From contig QCJF01000005.1 of the NCBI GenBank assembly GCA_003216195.1, positions 53,298 through 117,297 of the forward strand: a stretch of DNA of 64,000 bases, written 5' to 3'. Every line of letters starts with the position of its first letter. Within the stretch, counting starts at the first letter, position 1. This document shows positions 1 through 9,529 of the stretch, in pieces. This DNA comes from Pelagibacteraceae bacterium AG-404-P08 (lineage in GTDB: Bacteria; Pseudomonadota; Alphaproteobacteria; HIMB59). The translations under genes were made by a program, and so were the position numbers. The notes below the pieces were generated by a model that was not told where the DNA came from, searched no databases, and saw only the letters and a program-made list of their open reading frames with translations.

Positions 1-2
1 GG

Positions 3-266
3 ATTGCTCACAATCAGTTATCTAAAAAAAGAACCTTGCTAATACTAGAAGATATTGAGTTGTATGCATTGAAATCTTATGACCCGGAGTCTTGGATGAC
101 TATTCAAAAAGGAATAATACTTGCACCAAAAATTGTAAACTTGTTAGAGGTAAAAGAAACAATGGTGAAAGTAAGTATACCTGAGGGTAATAAATCCTCT
201 ATTAAAGGATGGATACCCATAGATGACAGATTATGGGGAGTCTCTGATAAAGAAACGAAATTTTAA
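3..266 (+). CDS. C-terminal fragment of a small protein, possibly SH3-like; 5' end outside window
   Basis: Frame is open from the left edge (IAHNQLSKKRTLLILEDIELYALKS...), so the TTG at 36 is probably not the true start; stop at 264-266 abuts the next ATG. Confidence 0.5.
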   Translation: MAHNQLSKKRTLLILEDIELYALKSYDPESWMTIQKGIILAPKIVNLLEVKETMVKVSIPEGNKSSIKGWIPIDDRLWGVSDKETKF

Positions 267-812
267 ATGATTAAATACTTACTATTTATACTACTCGTGG
301 TACAAGACTTAATGGCCTATAGTGAATCGCCTTATAAAGTAGTTCATCAGACAGATACGTATGAAATTAGATTTTATGAGGAGCGTCTAGTCGTTCAAAC
401 CCAATACACAAATCAAAATAATGGATTTCGAAAACTTTTTAATTATATTTCTGGCAATAATAAACAAAGTGAAAAAATTGCAATGACCACACCAGTGAAT
501 GTTACTCAAATTGAAAACGAGTACGTTATGCAATTTTATTTACCAAATAAATACAAACCAAATGAAATACCTTTACCATCAGATAATTCAGTAAAAATTT
601 CTTCAATTAAGCCAGGTTATTTTGCAGTAATTAGATATTCTGGCTTTGCTTCAGATAAAAATTTTTATAAACACCGAGATGTTTTAAAAAGTGAGTTAAT
701 TAGTGATAATATTGAAGTAATTGGACCCGCTATTAAAGCTACTTATGATGGCCCCTTTACATTGCCTAACCTACGAAGAAATGAAGCTATTTTTCAAGTT
801 GACTGGAAATAG
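267..812 (+). CDS. SOUL family heme-binding protein
   Basis: YKVVHQTDTYEIRFYEERLVVQT...KIAMTTPVNV motif typical of the SOUL family; N-terminal signal-like segment. Confidence 0.85.
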   Translation: MIKYLLFILLVVQDLMAYSESPYKVVHQTDTYEIRFYEERLVVQTQYTNQNNGFRKLFNYISGNNKQSEKIAMTTPVNVTQIENEYVMQFYLPNKYKPNEIPLPSDNSVKISSIKPGYFAVIRYSGFASDKNFYKHRDVLKSELISDNIEVIGPAIKATYDGPFTLPNLRRNEAIFQVDWK

Positions 813-994
813 ACTCTTTGATTTTTAATAGAAGCTCAAATAATTTCTTTGACTCAAATACTAATAGACATTGATTCTATTGCCCTATCTTTAGATATTC
901 ACTGGATGCATAGTTAAATTAACTTCTTAGCATTATTTTTTTTGTGAATCTGTAATTATAAGTCATGTATTACTCAAAATATAGAGAGGTATTT

Positions 995-1336
995 ATGAAA
1001 CTAATAACAGCTATTATCAAGCCCGACAAGGTTGAAGCTTTGAGACAGGCACTAACTGGTGTCGATATCCAAGGTTTAACTATTGTTGAGGCCAAAGGAT
1101 ATGGGCGCCAAAAGGGTCATACCGAACTGTACCGAGGCGCAGAATATGAGGTACATTTTCTTCCTAAATCTCGAGCTGAGATTTTAGTGGACTCTGCAGA
1201 CGTCGAAAAAGTCATTACTACAGTTTCTGAAGCAGTAAAATCAGGGAAAATTGGTGATGGTAAAATATTTGTAACTGAGGTGCAAGATGTTGTCCGAATA
1301 CGTACAGGAGAACGAGGCGCTGAGGCAATTAAATAA
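995..1336 (+). CDS. glnK: Nitrogen regulatory protein P-II
   Basis: MKLITAIIKPDKVEALRQAL, T-loop YGRQKGHTELYRGAEY; directly upstream of amtB. The 965 start in the track is probably too early; ATG 995 follows AGAGGT. Confidence 0.93.
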   Translation: MKLITAIIKPDKVEALRQALTGVDIQGLTIVEAKGYGRQKGHTELYRGAEYEVHFLPKSRAEILVDSADVEKVITTVSEAVKSGKIGDGKIFVTEVQDVVRIRTGERGAEAIK

Positions 1337-1345
1337 GGAGATCGT

Positions 1346-2626
1346 ATGAAAAAAATATTAACTTTTTTAATCCCTACTTTGCTTCTCTCTGGAGTTGCAA
1401 GTGCAGAGGTTTCTGCTGAAACAGCTTTTGTATTCAATACATTTTTATTTGTTTTTAGTGGAGTCTTAGTGATGTTCATGGCATTAGGTTTTTCCATGTT
1501 AGAAGCAGGATTTGTTCGTAAAAAAAACACATCGGCAATTTTACTTAAGAATATAGCTTTATATTCAGTAGCCGGAATAATGTTTTATCTAATAGGTTAC
1601 AGTTTAATGTATGTAGATGTTTCAGGTTGGATAGGCTCACTAAGTGGTGCATTTTACGATACAGCTGATGATTTGACAGTTGCAACAGAAGAGGGTGGAT
1701 ACTCTTTAGCATCAGATTGGTTCTTCCAAATGGTTTTCTGTGCAACAGCTATTTCGATTGTATCTGGTGCATGTGCTGAGAGAATAAAAGTATGGCCATT
1801 TATTATATTTGCTGCTTTTATGACAGGAATTATTTACCCAATTTATGGTTCATGGACTTGGGGCGGCGGATGGCTAACTGAAATGGGCTTTTCTGATTTT
1901 GCTGGTTCGACAATTGTTCACTCAGTTGGTGGATGGGCAGCTTTAACTGGATGTTTAATCCTTGGTCCTAGAGCTGGCAAATATGGTTCTGATGGAAAAA
2001 TAACTCCAATCGCAGGTGCAAATATGCCCTTAGCTTGTCTAGGCACTTTTATCCTTTGGTTTGGATGGTTTGGATTTAATGGTGGATCACAGCTAGCTCT
2101 TGGAAGTGCTGCTGATGCTTCTGCTATGTCAATTGTGGTCGTTAATACCAATATCGCTGCATGCGGCGGTGTTGTAGCAGCAATAATTCTATCACAGCTA
2201 ATGTACAAGAAGATTGATCTATCAATTGCGTTAAATGGTGCCATTGCTGGTCTTGTTGCAATTACAGCTGGTCCTGATTTAAGTAACCATTTCTTATCTA
2301 TGATTGTTGGTGCTATTGGTGGTATCCTTTGTACAATTGCTATCCCGATGCTCGATAAAATGAAAATCGATGATGTTGTGGGAGCGATTTCTGCTCACTT
2401 AGTTGCAGGTATATGGGGAACTTTGGCTGTAGGTATCTTTGGAAGTGGAGATTTCTTGGTCCAATTGATTGGTATCGTGGCTGCTGGTGTATTGGTTGTG
2501 CCTTTAAGTGGCGTTTTCTTTTACATTCTAAAAGGAACAATTGGCTTAAGAGTGTCTGAAGAGACGGAAGCTTCAGGTCTTGATAAAGCTGAATTGACAA
2601 CAGAAGCTTACCCAGAATTTAAATAA
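1346..2626 (+). CDS. amtB: Ammonium transporter
   Basis: AmtB family motifs (MLEAGFVRKKN, GSWTWGGGWL, DFAGSTIVHSVGGWAAL); AAGGAG upstream of ATG. Confidence 0.96.
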   Translation: MKKILTFLIPTLLLSGVASAEVSAETAFVFNTFLFVFSGVLVMFMALGFSMLEAGFVRKKNTSAILLKNIALYSVAGIMFYLIGYSLMYVDVSGWIGSLSGAFYDTADDLTVATEEGGYSLASDWFFQMVFCATAISIVSGACAERIKVWPFIIFAAFMTGIIYPIYGSWTWGGGWLTEMGFSDFAGSTIVHSVGGWAALTGCLILGPRAGKYGSDGKITPIAGANMPLACLGTFILWFGWFGFNGGSQLALGSAADASAMSIVVVNTNIAACGGVVAAIILSQLMYKKIDLSIALNGAIAGLVAITAGPDLSNHFLSMIVGAIGGILCTIAIPMLDKMKIDDVVGAISAHLVAGIWGTLAVGIFGSGDFLVQLIGIVAAGVLVVPLSGVFFYILKGTIGLRVSEETEASGLDKAELTTEAYPEFK

Positions 2627-2651
2627 TCTTATTTATAGCACTCCTAAAAAA

Positions 2652-2676
2652 GGGGCACATAATGTGCCCCTTTTTC
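2652..2676. terminator. Bidirectional Rho-independent terminator between convergent amtB and gpx
   Basis: AAAAAAGGGGCACATAATGTGCCCCTTTTT perfect stem with A and T tracts on either side. Confidence 0.85.
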
Positions 2677-3200
2677 TATATTAACTCATCAATTAAACTT
2701 GTAATTTTTGAACTGTCAGGTTTGGTCATAGAGGACCAACTTTTTACTAATTGACCCTCTCCATCAAAGAGATACTTATAAAAATTCCATTTTGGAGTTT
2801 CGTTATACTCTGATGTCATCCAACTGTATATCGGATGGGCATTTTCACCAACAACACTAATAATTTCTGATATAATAAATTTGGTTTCATAATTAACTAA
2901 ACAAAATTCTTTAACTTCCTCATTATTACTAAGCTCTTGATGAAAACTATTTGAAGGGGTTCCAATAATTACTAAATTCTTTTTTAAATACTCACGATGA
3001 AGATTGGATAGATTAGCGTATTGTTTTGTGAAACCACATCTACTAGCCGTATTTACAAGAAGAATGGGTTTACCTTTAAATTTATCAAGATTAACTGTAT
3101 TTCCATCAATATCTTGAATACTAAAGTTATATAAGTTTTTCGCCATAATGCTCCCTATGCTTGTGAGTAAAATACTCAAAGTTATCAAGAAAATTCTCAT
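2676..3200 (-). CDS. Glutathione peroxidase (Cys form)
   Basis: NFSIQDIDGNTVNLDKFKGKPILLVNTASRCGFTKQYANL, WNFYKYLFD motifs. Confidence 0.9.
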   Translation of the reverse strand: MRIFLITLSILLTSIGSIMAKNLYNFSIQDIDGNTVNLDKFKGKPILLVNTASRCGFTKQYANLSNLHREYLKKNLVIIGTPSNSFHQELSNNEEVKEFCLVNYETKFIISEIISVVGENAHPIYSWMTSEYNETPKWNFYKYLFDGEGQLVKSWSSMTKPDSSKITSLIDELI

Positions 3201-3240
3201 GACAATATATACTTACTTTAAATTATCTGGATTTATAGAT

Positions 3241-3846
3241 TTAAACTTTTGGTAAACCTAAAACTTCATTTTTTTTGATGTATTCATCTTTGTAGGGAGG
3301 TCTGCTAAATACCTCTTTAATCAAGGGTTTAAAAAAATCTAGATCTTTATTTTTATATTCGGGATCAAAAGATTTTTGATCCCATCTTTCACAGAAATCT
3401 GCACAAGTTTGGAAATAAATATTATCTTTAAATTTATCTCTAGCATTTTTATCCCATCCATAATGATGAGCATAGTAGATCATTTGAAAAATTCCATGAT
3501 GCTCAATCACCCATGTTATTTCATCTCTTACATAAGGTCTTACAACTTCAGCAGAAAACCTATCGTGATTTTGAGGGGCAAGCCCATCTCCAATATCATG
3601 AAGTAAGGCACCAACAATCCAATCAATGTCAGCTCCATCATTATAAGCTCTAGTAGCTGATTGTAGACCATGATCTAATCTTGTTATCTTGTAACCCTCC
3701 ATAGTATTTTTTCCTTGCCTTGTAAGTTCCTCTATTATTCTTTCATATGTCAAAGAAACATACTTTTCCTCATATTTTTGGAGCAATATATAATCTTCTT
3801 TATCTCCATCTTTCATATGTTTAAATTTTACATTTTTCTCAGTCAT
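3241..3846 (-). CDS. HD-domain mixed-valent diiron oxygenase, PhnZ/TmpB-like
   Basis: HD motifs RLDHGLQSATRAY, GALLHDIGDG, IEHHG, CADFCERWD; 4-bp overlap with an upstream gamma-butyrobetaine-hydroxylase-like gene, matching the TmpA-TmpB arrangement. Confidence 0.7.
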   Translation of the reverse strand: MTEKNVKFKHMKDGDKEDYILLQKYEEKYVSLTYERIIEELTRQGKNTMEGYKITRLDHGLQSATRAYNDGADIDWIVGALLHDIGDGLAPQNHDRFSAEVVRPYVRDEITWVIEHHGIFQMIYYAHHYGWDKNARDKFKDNIYFQTCADFCERWDQKSFDPEYKNKDLDFFKPLIKEVFSRPPYKDEYIKKNEVLGLPKV

Positions 3847-4967
3847 AAATTTGTCTCACTTAAATGATATTTTTCATGTAAATGTCTCAATTTTCCGTCA
3901 GTTGAATCAAATTCTAGATAACAACCTTGTAAATGTCTAGCTCCCTCACTCGAGTCATAAGAGGTCCTTCCATGGAGAAGTCTGTGGTTATCAAACATCA
4001 TGACATCTCCTGGTGAGAGCTTAAATTTTATCTCGAAGTCAGATGAAGTGTATAAATCTCCTAATAATTTTCTCGCTTTGTAAAATCTCTCTAATTTTTC
4101 ATTTTCTAAAGGTGGCACGTAATCAACTCTGGTACTATACCTGACTTGCTTATAGTCGCCATCCTTGTCTAATTCTATTAACTCTCCCCAATTTTCTAAA
4201 ATTATATCTTTATCTTGAAATCGGTAACGTAAATTAGTTTTGGTTAAAGACTCAAATGCTTCTGGCTCATTTAGTTTGATATATTCTGCAACTGAAAAAC
4301 CATCAACAAGAGTAGAAAAACCACCACTCACTTCATTTTTTAAACAATGCAAAAACTGTATCCCGGGTGCTTCTGGTTTTCTGTAAGGGTTATCAGTATG
4401 AGGCGGTAATGCAATAGGTTTATAGGCTAAGTCATTTGGATTTGGTTTAGACATTACATCAAAAAATTCTCCAAAATTTGTGACTTTAACTGGGCCGATT
4501 AAATTTACAAATTTTAAAATATACTTACTTTCAGTTGGTACATTTTTAATAATAACAAATCCATATTTATAAAAATCTATAAGAAGATTATACATAGATT
4601 CTTGTTCAACCATATCTACTTCAAAAATAGCTTCTGGTAAATCTTCTAGTTGAGAATTCCATAAAATTCTTTTTGGTAAGGGTCCTCTTTTATTTTTTTC
4701 TTCATCCATTTCAATCAAAAGATCATTTAAACTATATTGACCTTGTGCCCCATCATTAAATTCAACATCAAGTTTGTTATCCGTTAATTTACAATTTTCA
4801 ATTTTCAACTTTAAGTCAATAGAGGATGGCTCGTATAATCTTTGATTAGTATCTAAATCAAAATACTTTTCACCCGGCAGTCTTTCTCTTAACCAAATGG
4901 GATGCAAATGAAATGTTTTATTTTGATGGATTATCTTAATAGTATTATTTTCAAAATGAAAATCCAA
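3843..4967 (-). CDS. 2-oxoglutarate/Fe(II) dioxygenase, gamma-butyrobetaine hydroxylase-like (TmpA-like)
   Basis: N-terminal DUF971-like domain (HLHPIWLRERLP), TauD domain with PPHTDNPYR (HxD) and NHRLLHGRTSY. Confidence 0.75.
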   Translation of the reverse strand: MDFHFENNTIKIIHQNKTFHLHPIWLRERLPGEKYFDLDTNQRLYEPSSIDLKLKIENCKLTDNKLDVEFNDGAQGQYSLNDLLIEMDEEKNKRGPLPKRILWNSQLEDLPEAIFEVDMVEQESMYNLLIDFYKYGFVIIKNVPTESKYILKFVNLIGPVKVTNFGEFFDVMSKPNPNDLAYKPIALPPHTDNPYRKPEAPGIQFLHCLKNEVSGGFSTLVDGFSVAEYIKLNEPEAFESLTKTNLRYRFQDKDIILENWGELIELDKDGDYKQVRYSTRVDYVPPLENEKLERFYKARKLLGDLYTSSDFEIKFKLSPGDVMMFDNHRLLHGRTSYDSSEGARHLQGCYLEFDSTDGKLRHLHEKYHLSETNL

Positions 4968-5032
4968 AATTCAAACTCCAAGCATTAATAAATTAATATT
5001 TTGCTAAATTTAATTAATTGTCAATTAAGAAA

Positions 5033-5494
5033 TTAAGTCTTGATTTTAAACATTGCCTCAATTTCTACTGTAAAACCTAGAGGCAAAGAATTAACTCCTA
5101 CTGCAGCTCGAGCATGAACACCAGTCTCACCAAAAATATCTTTCATCATATTTGAGCAACCATTGATTACTAAAGGCTGTTGTGTGAAGCTCTCAATACA
5201 ATTTACAAAACCTGTCAGTTTTATTAATTGATCTACTTTATTAATTGATCCTATTTCATTTTTTAAAGCAGATAAGATAGCTAATCCACATAGCCTTGCG
5301 TGGTTTTGAGCTGTCTCTAAATCAACATCAGCTCCAACTTTTCCTTTTGCAAAAGACCCATCCTCATGTAAGGGGCCTTGACCAGATATATATGCAATAT
5401 TATCAACAATAACACAGGGTTTATAACTCCCTGCAGGTTTGGCAGGTTTTGGTATTAAAAGACCTAATTCAGCTATCTTGGCTTCGAAATCCAT
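5033..5494 (-). CDS. RidA/YjgF family protein
   Basis: VDNIAYISGQGP, ARLCGLAILSALKNEIG, HARAAVGVNSLPLGFTVEIEAMFKI. Confidence 0.88.
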   Translation of the reverse strand: MDFEAKIAELGLLIPKPAKPAGSYKPCVIVDNIAYISGQGPLHEDGSFAKGKVGADVDLETAQNHARLCGLAILSALKNEIGSINKVDQLIKLTGFVNCIESFTQQPLVINGCSNMMKDIFGETGVHARAAVGVNSLPLGFTVEIEAMFKIKT

Positions 5495-5505
5495 TAATTA
5501 AAAAA

Positions 5506-6759
5506 TTACTCTTTTTCATCAATTTTACTAATCATTTGTTCAGTAGCAGTTTGCATTCCTATTGCGGAAGTGGTGCGAGGCACAATCACTGATGGTGTAT
5601 TCTCATCATAAATTTCACTTGTTCTTCCAATACTAATTCTTTGATAGGTAAATAGTGCCAGAAAAACATAAACTATTGCACAATAATAAAACAATCCATA
5701 GGCATCAAAATAAGACATAAATCCAGAGACGATAATTGGCCCTAAAACTAAACCTAATGCATTAACTAATGTCAGAGTTGAGCTAGCAGAAACAACCTCA
5801 TCTTTTTCTAAAAAATCATTTAGGTGAGAAATAACAACTGCATAGTAAGGAAGAGATACAGCTGAATGTATTCCTACAAATAATAAAAGAATATTAAATG
5901 AAAAAGATCCTAAAATAATTACACAAATAGATGAAACCAAAGCAATGATATTTAATATCAGTAAAATTATTCTTCTATCAAATGTATCCGATAATTTACC
6001 AATCGGATACTGAAATAAAGCTCCAATGAAAGTATTTACAAAAACAAGTATAGAAATTTGAAAAATGCTAAAGCCTGACTTAGCTCCAAAAACTGCAATT
6101 AATCCAAATGATGCTCCATATATCATTCCAATACCAAAAGAACCGATAAAAGACATGGGAGAATTTTTATATAGATTTTTTAAAGATATGAACTTAGGTG
6201 TAGAAAATTCTGGTGCTGATTTTTTAGTAAGCAAAATTGGAACTAAAGCAAAAGAAATTAATAAAGATGTTAGAATATATAAGTGTGCCTCAGTAGTCTC
6301 TTTTAGATTTATTAGCAAACCACCCCCACTAGTTGATAAGTATAATATCACCATGTAAAATCCAATGAGCTTCCCCCTTGTTTTATTATCAGCACGATCA
6401 TTTAGCCAACTTTCACAAACGATATATATTGCTGCCAATGAAAACCCCGTGAGTAGTCTTAAAAAAAACCAAAAATATGGGTGAGCATAAATCCAATGAA
6501 ATAAAATCGTAATGGAAGCGATTGATGCGAATGCTGCAAATACTCTTATATGCCCTACATTTTTGATAATTTTGGGACAAATATATGAGCTTGCTAAATA
6601 ACCTATAAAATAACCTGTAAAGACATATCCAATTTCAAAATCGGAAAAATTAAATAATACGGCATTAATATTTAACAAGGTTCCTTGCAAAGAATGTGCA
6701 AGCATAATAAATCCAAAACCTGTAAATAGAGCCCAAGAGCTATATATGACGTTCAACAC
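5506..6759 (-). CDS. MFS transporter
   Basis: 12-TM hydrophobicity, GKLSDTFDRR and WLNDRADNKTRGK loops. Confidence 0.85.
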   Translation of the reverse strand: MLNVIYSSWALFTGFGFIMLAHSLQGTLLNINAVLFNFSDFEIGYVFTGYFIGYLASSYICPKIIKNVGHIRVFAAFASIASITILFHWIYAHPYFWFFLRLLTGFSLAAIYIVCESWLNDRADNKTRGKLIGFYMVILYLSTSGGGLLINLKETTEAHLYILTSLLISFALVPILLTKKSAPEFSTPKFISLKNLYKNSPMSFIGSFGIGMIYGASFGLIAVFGAKSGFSIFQISILVFVNTFIGALFQYPIGKLSDTFDRRIILLILNIIALVSSICVIILGSFSFNILLLFVGIHSAVSLPYYAVVISHLNDFLEKDEVVSASSTLTLVNALGLVLGPIIVSGFMSYFDAYGLFYYCAIVYVFLALFTYQRISIGRTSEIYDENTPSVIVPRTTSAIGMQTATEQMISKIDEKE

Positions 6760-6797
6760 CGGAGATTTTTTAAACTTTTAGTTTAAAAAAGCAATTA

Positions 6798-7901
6798 TTA
6801 TTTATTGAAGGGGAGCTTTGTCATTTCAGACTCAATCTCTTGACCATCAAGAAGAAGTATCTGTTTTTTTTCTAAAGTTTGATATTGGGTTTGCACCATG
6901 GCTATTCCAAGACAACAGCCAAAATCTGGACTAAAGCATGCAGCTCTTAACTCACCTATTCTGTCATTACCTATTTTTAAAGATAGTGCTTTTGTAATTT
7001 CAATTTTATCCAGTTTAAATTTTAAACCAACTAAAGATCTCTTGACTCCCTCTTTGTGCTGTTTTTCTAATTCAGCTTTTCCTAAATAATCTATTTTAGG
7101 ATTGAAAGAAACAAAAGAACCCAAACCACACTCCAGTGGAGTGTCATTCATATTCATATCATTTCCAAAAGATAGTAAACCACCCTCTATTCTTTCTATT
7201 AAATTTGGACAACCTGGTCTTACATCTAAATCTTTTCCCTTAGACATAAGGGTATCATAAAGATTAAGGCCGATTTCATCATTATCTACATAAATTTCAA
7301 ATCCACCTTGTTTGGACCAACCTGATCTGGCAATTAAAAATTTATGATTTTGAAAATCAAATCTTTTAAAGTTGAAAAATTTTAACTTATCTATGTCTTT
7401 AAATACCCTTGACATAAGTTCAAATGATTTTGGCCCTTGAACTGCAAGAATGTTAACGTTGGGTTCAGTAATTTCTACATCAAGATTCATACCTATTGCA
7501 ATTCCTTTAGCATAGAGAAGTACATCAGTATCTGCTATGGAAAGCCACCATGTGCTTTCCCCAACTTTCATTATCAGTGGATCATTGATAATCTTACCTT
7601 TGTTATCAACAATTGGTGCATAATAACAAAGATAATCTTTAGCTTCAGATAAATCTCTACAAGTAATTAATTGTGTAAGTTTTGCTGCGTCAGGGCCCTG
7701 AATTTGAACTTGTCTCTCTCCTGATACATCCCAAAGTTGAACATTATTTTTAAGATGTCGACTGTCTTCTTCTATGCCTTTAAATGAAGCAGGTAAAAGC
7801 ATATGATTATAAACTGTATATGATTGTACCCCATACTCTTCTATCCTTTTAGTATATGGTGTGGCGCGAAGTCGTGCACTTTTTGCAATTAAATGGTTCA
7901 T
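6798..7901 (-). CDS. GcvT-family THF-dependent demethylase, DMSP demethylase (DmdA)-like
   Basis: YTVYNHMLLPASFKGIEEDSRHLKNNVQLWDVSGERQVQIQGPDA and GCPNLIERIEGGLLSFGNDM resemble DmdA more than bona fide GcvT. Confidence 0.65.
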   Translation of the reverse strand: MNHLIAKSARLRATPYTKRIEEYGVQSYTVYNHMLLPASFKGIEEDSRHLKNNVQLWDVSGERQVQIQGPDAAKLTQLITCRDLSEAKDYLCYYAPIVDNKGKIINDPLIMKVGESTWWLSIADTDVLLYAKGIAIGMNLDVEITEPNVNILAVQGPKSFELMSRVFKDIDKLKFFNFKRFDFQNHKFLIARSGWSKQGGFEIYVDNDEIGLNLYDTLMSKGKDLDVRPGCPNLIERIEGGLLSFGNDMNMNDTPLECGLGSFVSFNPKIDYLGKAELEKQHKEGVKRSLVGLKFKLDKIEITKALSLKIGNDRIGELRAACFSPDFGCCLGIAMVQTQYQTLEKKQILLLDGQEIESEMTKLPFNK

Positions 7902-7930
7902 AAAATTTCCGGCTTAGTTAATATGTATTC

Positions 7931-8473
7931 TTGATACAAAGCAAACGATATTTTTTTATTTTTATAATATTTTTTATATGTCATATTCCAATATTTAACT
8001 CTTATTCAAGTAATTCTGATCGAGTGGACTATCTCTTAGAGTTACTTCAAGAGCCATTAGATGATGATTCTCAAAAAGAAGTAAAGGGAGCCATAATGCG
8101 AATTTGGAAACTATCAAGGAGTGAGGAAATACAACAAAAAATGAATAATATCGGGCAATTAATAAAATTCAAACAGTACCAAGATGCTGAGGATATTCTT
8201 TCTATAATAATAAATGAGCAAAATGACTTTATGGACGCCTACTATCAAAGAGCAATAATTCATTATTACCAAGGAGAAATCAACGAAGCACGTTTAGATC
8301 TTTTAAGTGTTTTGTCTTTGGAGCCAAGACATTTTGATGCATTAAGAGTATTAGCTTTTATCTATGAAAAACAAAATAAAAAAAGTGAAGCCTATTATAC
8401 ATATAAAGATCTAGAGAAAGTACTTCCTCATGATGAAGTAGTAAGAAGTAAGTTAAAACTTTTAAAGAATTAA
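7931..8473 (+). CDS. TPR-repeat protein, probably exported
   Basis: Hydrophobic N-terminus then TPR-like helices (DAYYQRAIIHYYQGEINEARLDLLSVLSLEPRHFDALRVLAFIYE); TTG start. Confidence 0.65.
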   Translation: MIQSKRYFFIFIIFFICHIPIFNSYSSNSDRVDYLLELLQEPLDDDSQKEVKGAIMRIWKLSRSEEIQQKMNNIGQLIKFKQYQDAEDILSIIINEQNDFMDAYYQRAIIHYYQGEINEARLDLLSVLSLEPRHFDALRVLAFIYEKQNKKSEAYYTYKDLEKVLPHDEVVRSKLKLLKN

Positions 8474-9529
8474 TTAAATATTAAGACCTAGTAAGTAAAC
8501 TAATATACAGACAGAAAAAAAAGTAACAAGACTATACATCATTCCAATAATTATAGGAATTAAGCCTTGATTGAAAATTTTTTTTAAATTGATAGATGCA
8601 CCAAGTGCGGTTAATGCTAAACCAAATAGGATAGTAATTACATTTTCTATGATAACTATGATGTTTTCCCATGTATAGGAGTTTAAATAAAAGACATCTA
8701 TTATTGTTCGAATAATTATTAAAAAAATAAAACCTATTACGAATAAAGGTATTGAATTTTTAATACTTTTTAATATCTGAAAATTCTTAAGAGTCTCATT
8801 TTCTTTTCTATTTTTTAAAATCAATAATGATGGAATCAATAATACAAGAAATAAATTTCTAAGAAGTTTAGTTATAGTAGCAATTTCAAGAACCTTATCA
8901 TTATGGTATAAGTCACTATATACCATTGATGCAGCTAATACTTGACTAGTATCATGGATCCCAACTCCTAAAAAGATACCCTTTGCTAAATCTGATATGA
9001 AATACCACTCTATAAAAAAAGGATAAATAAGCACCGCTAGGCTACCCCAAAGGATAACTATCAATATTGCTGTACCAACATCATTATCTTTAGATTTTAA
9101 AACACTTGAGGTGGCCATTATTGCAGTTACACCACAAATTGACGTACCAATAGCGAGTAATTTTGATAGATCTTTCTGAATTGGCCATAACTTTGAAAGA
9201 ACTAAATATGTCAATAATATCAATAAAAATACAATAATTATTATACTTATTGATTGAATACTAACGTTGGCAAGTTGAACAAAACTTATTTTTATACCGA
9301 GTAATACTATAGCCAATTGGAGAATATTTTTCTTAATAAAGTCCCGTCCCTTTTGAACCCTCTCAGAAAATTGAAATAAATTAAAAAATAATATTCCTGA
9401 AATTAGACAAAGTAAGCTTATCGGTAAAGATGATAAATTTAAAATGTAACTCAAGGGTTGACTTAAAAAAACTGTAAAAAGGTAAATTAGACTTATAACT
9501 GTAATTCCAATAATTTTACTACTAGTCAT
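8474..9529 (-). CDS. YeiH-family (UPF0324) putative sulfate exporter
   Basis: Multi-TM; LLAIGTSICGVTAIMATSSVLK and GIFLGVGIHDTSQVLAASMVY motifs. Confidence 0.85.
   Translation of the reverse strand: MTSSKIIGITVISLIYLFTVFLSQPLSYILNLSSLPISLLCLISGILFFNLFQFSERVQKGRDFIKKNILQLAIVLLGIKISFVQLANVSIQSISIIIIVFLLILLTYLVLSKLWPIQKDLSKLLAIGTSICGVTAIMATSSVLKSKDNDVGTAILIVILWGSLAVLIYPFFIEWYFISDLAKGIFLGVGIHDTSQVLAASMVYSDLYHNDKVLEIATITKLLRNLFLVLLIPSLLILKNRKENETLKNFQILKSIKNSIPLFVIGFIFLIIIRTIIDVFYLNSYTWENIIVIIENVITILFGLALTALGASINLKKIFNQGLIPIIIGMMYSLVTFFSVCILVYLLGLNI

Noticed and set aside
965-994. Upstream in-frame ATG extension of glnK (MYYSKYREVF...)
   Set aside because: P-II proteins begin MKxxxAIIKP; the ATG at 995 has an appropriate AGAGGT ribosome binding site
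1117-2600. Minus-strand ORFs 1117-1530, 1545-1745, 1918-2244, 2340-2600
   Set aside because: Antisense to glnK/amtB, no recognisable domains; shadow ORFs of strongly conserved + strand genes
2676-3200. Glutathione peroxidase as a possible selenoprotein given the SelD-like gene
   Set aside because: Catalytic position is encoded as Cys (SRCGFTKQ) with no in-frame TGA
3376-7652. Plus-strand ORFs 3376-3606, 6065-6358, 6898-7089, 7437-7652
   Set aside because: Antisense to well-supported minus-strand genes; low-complexity translations
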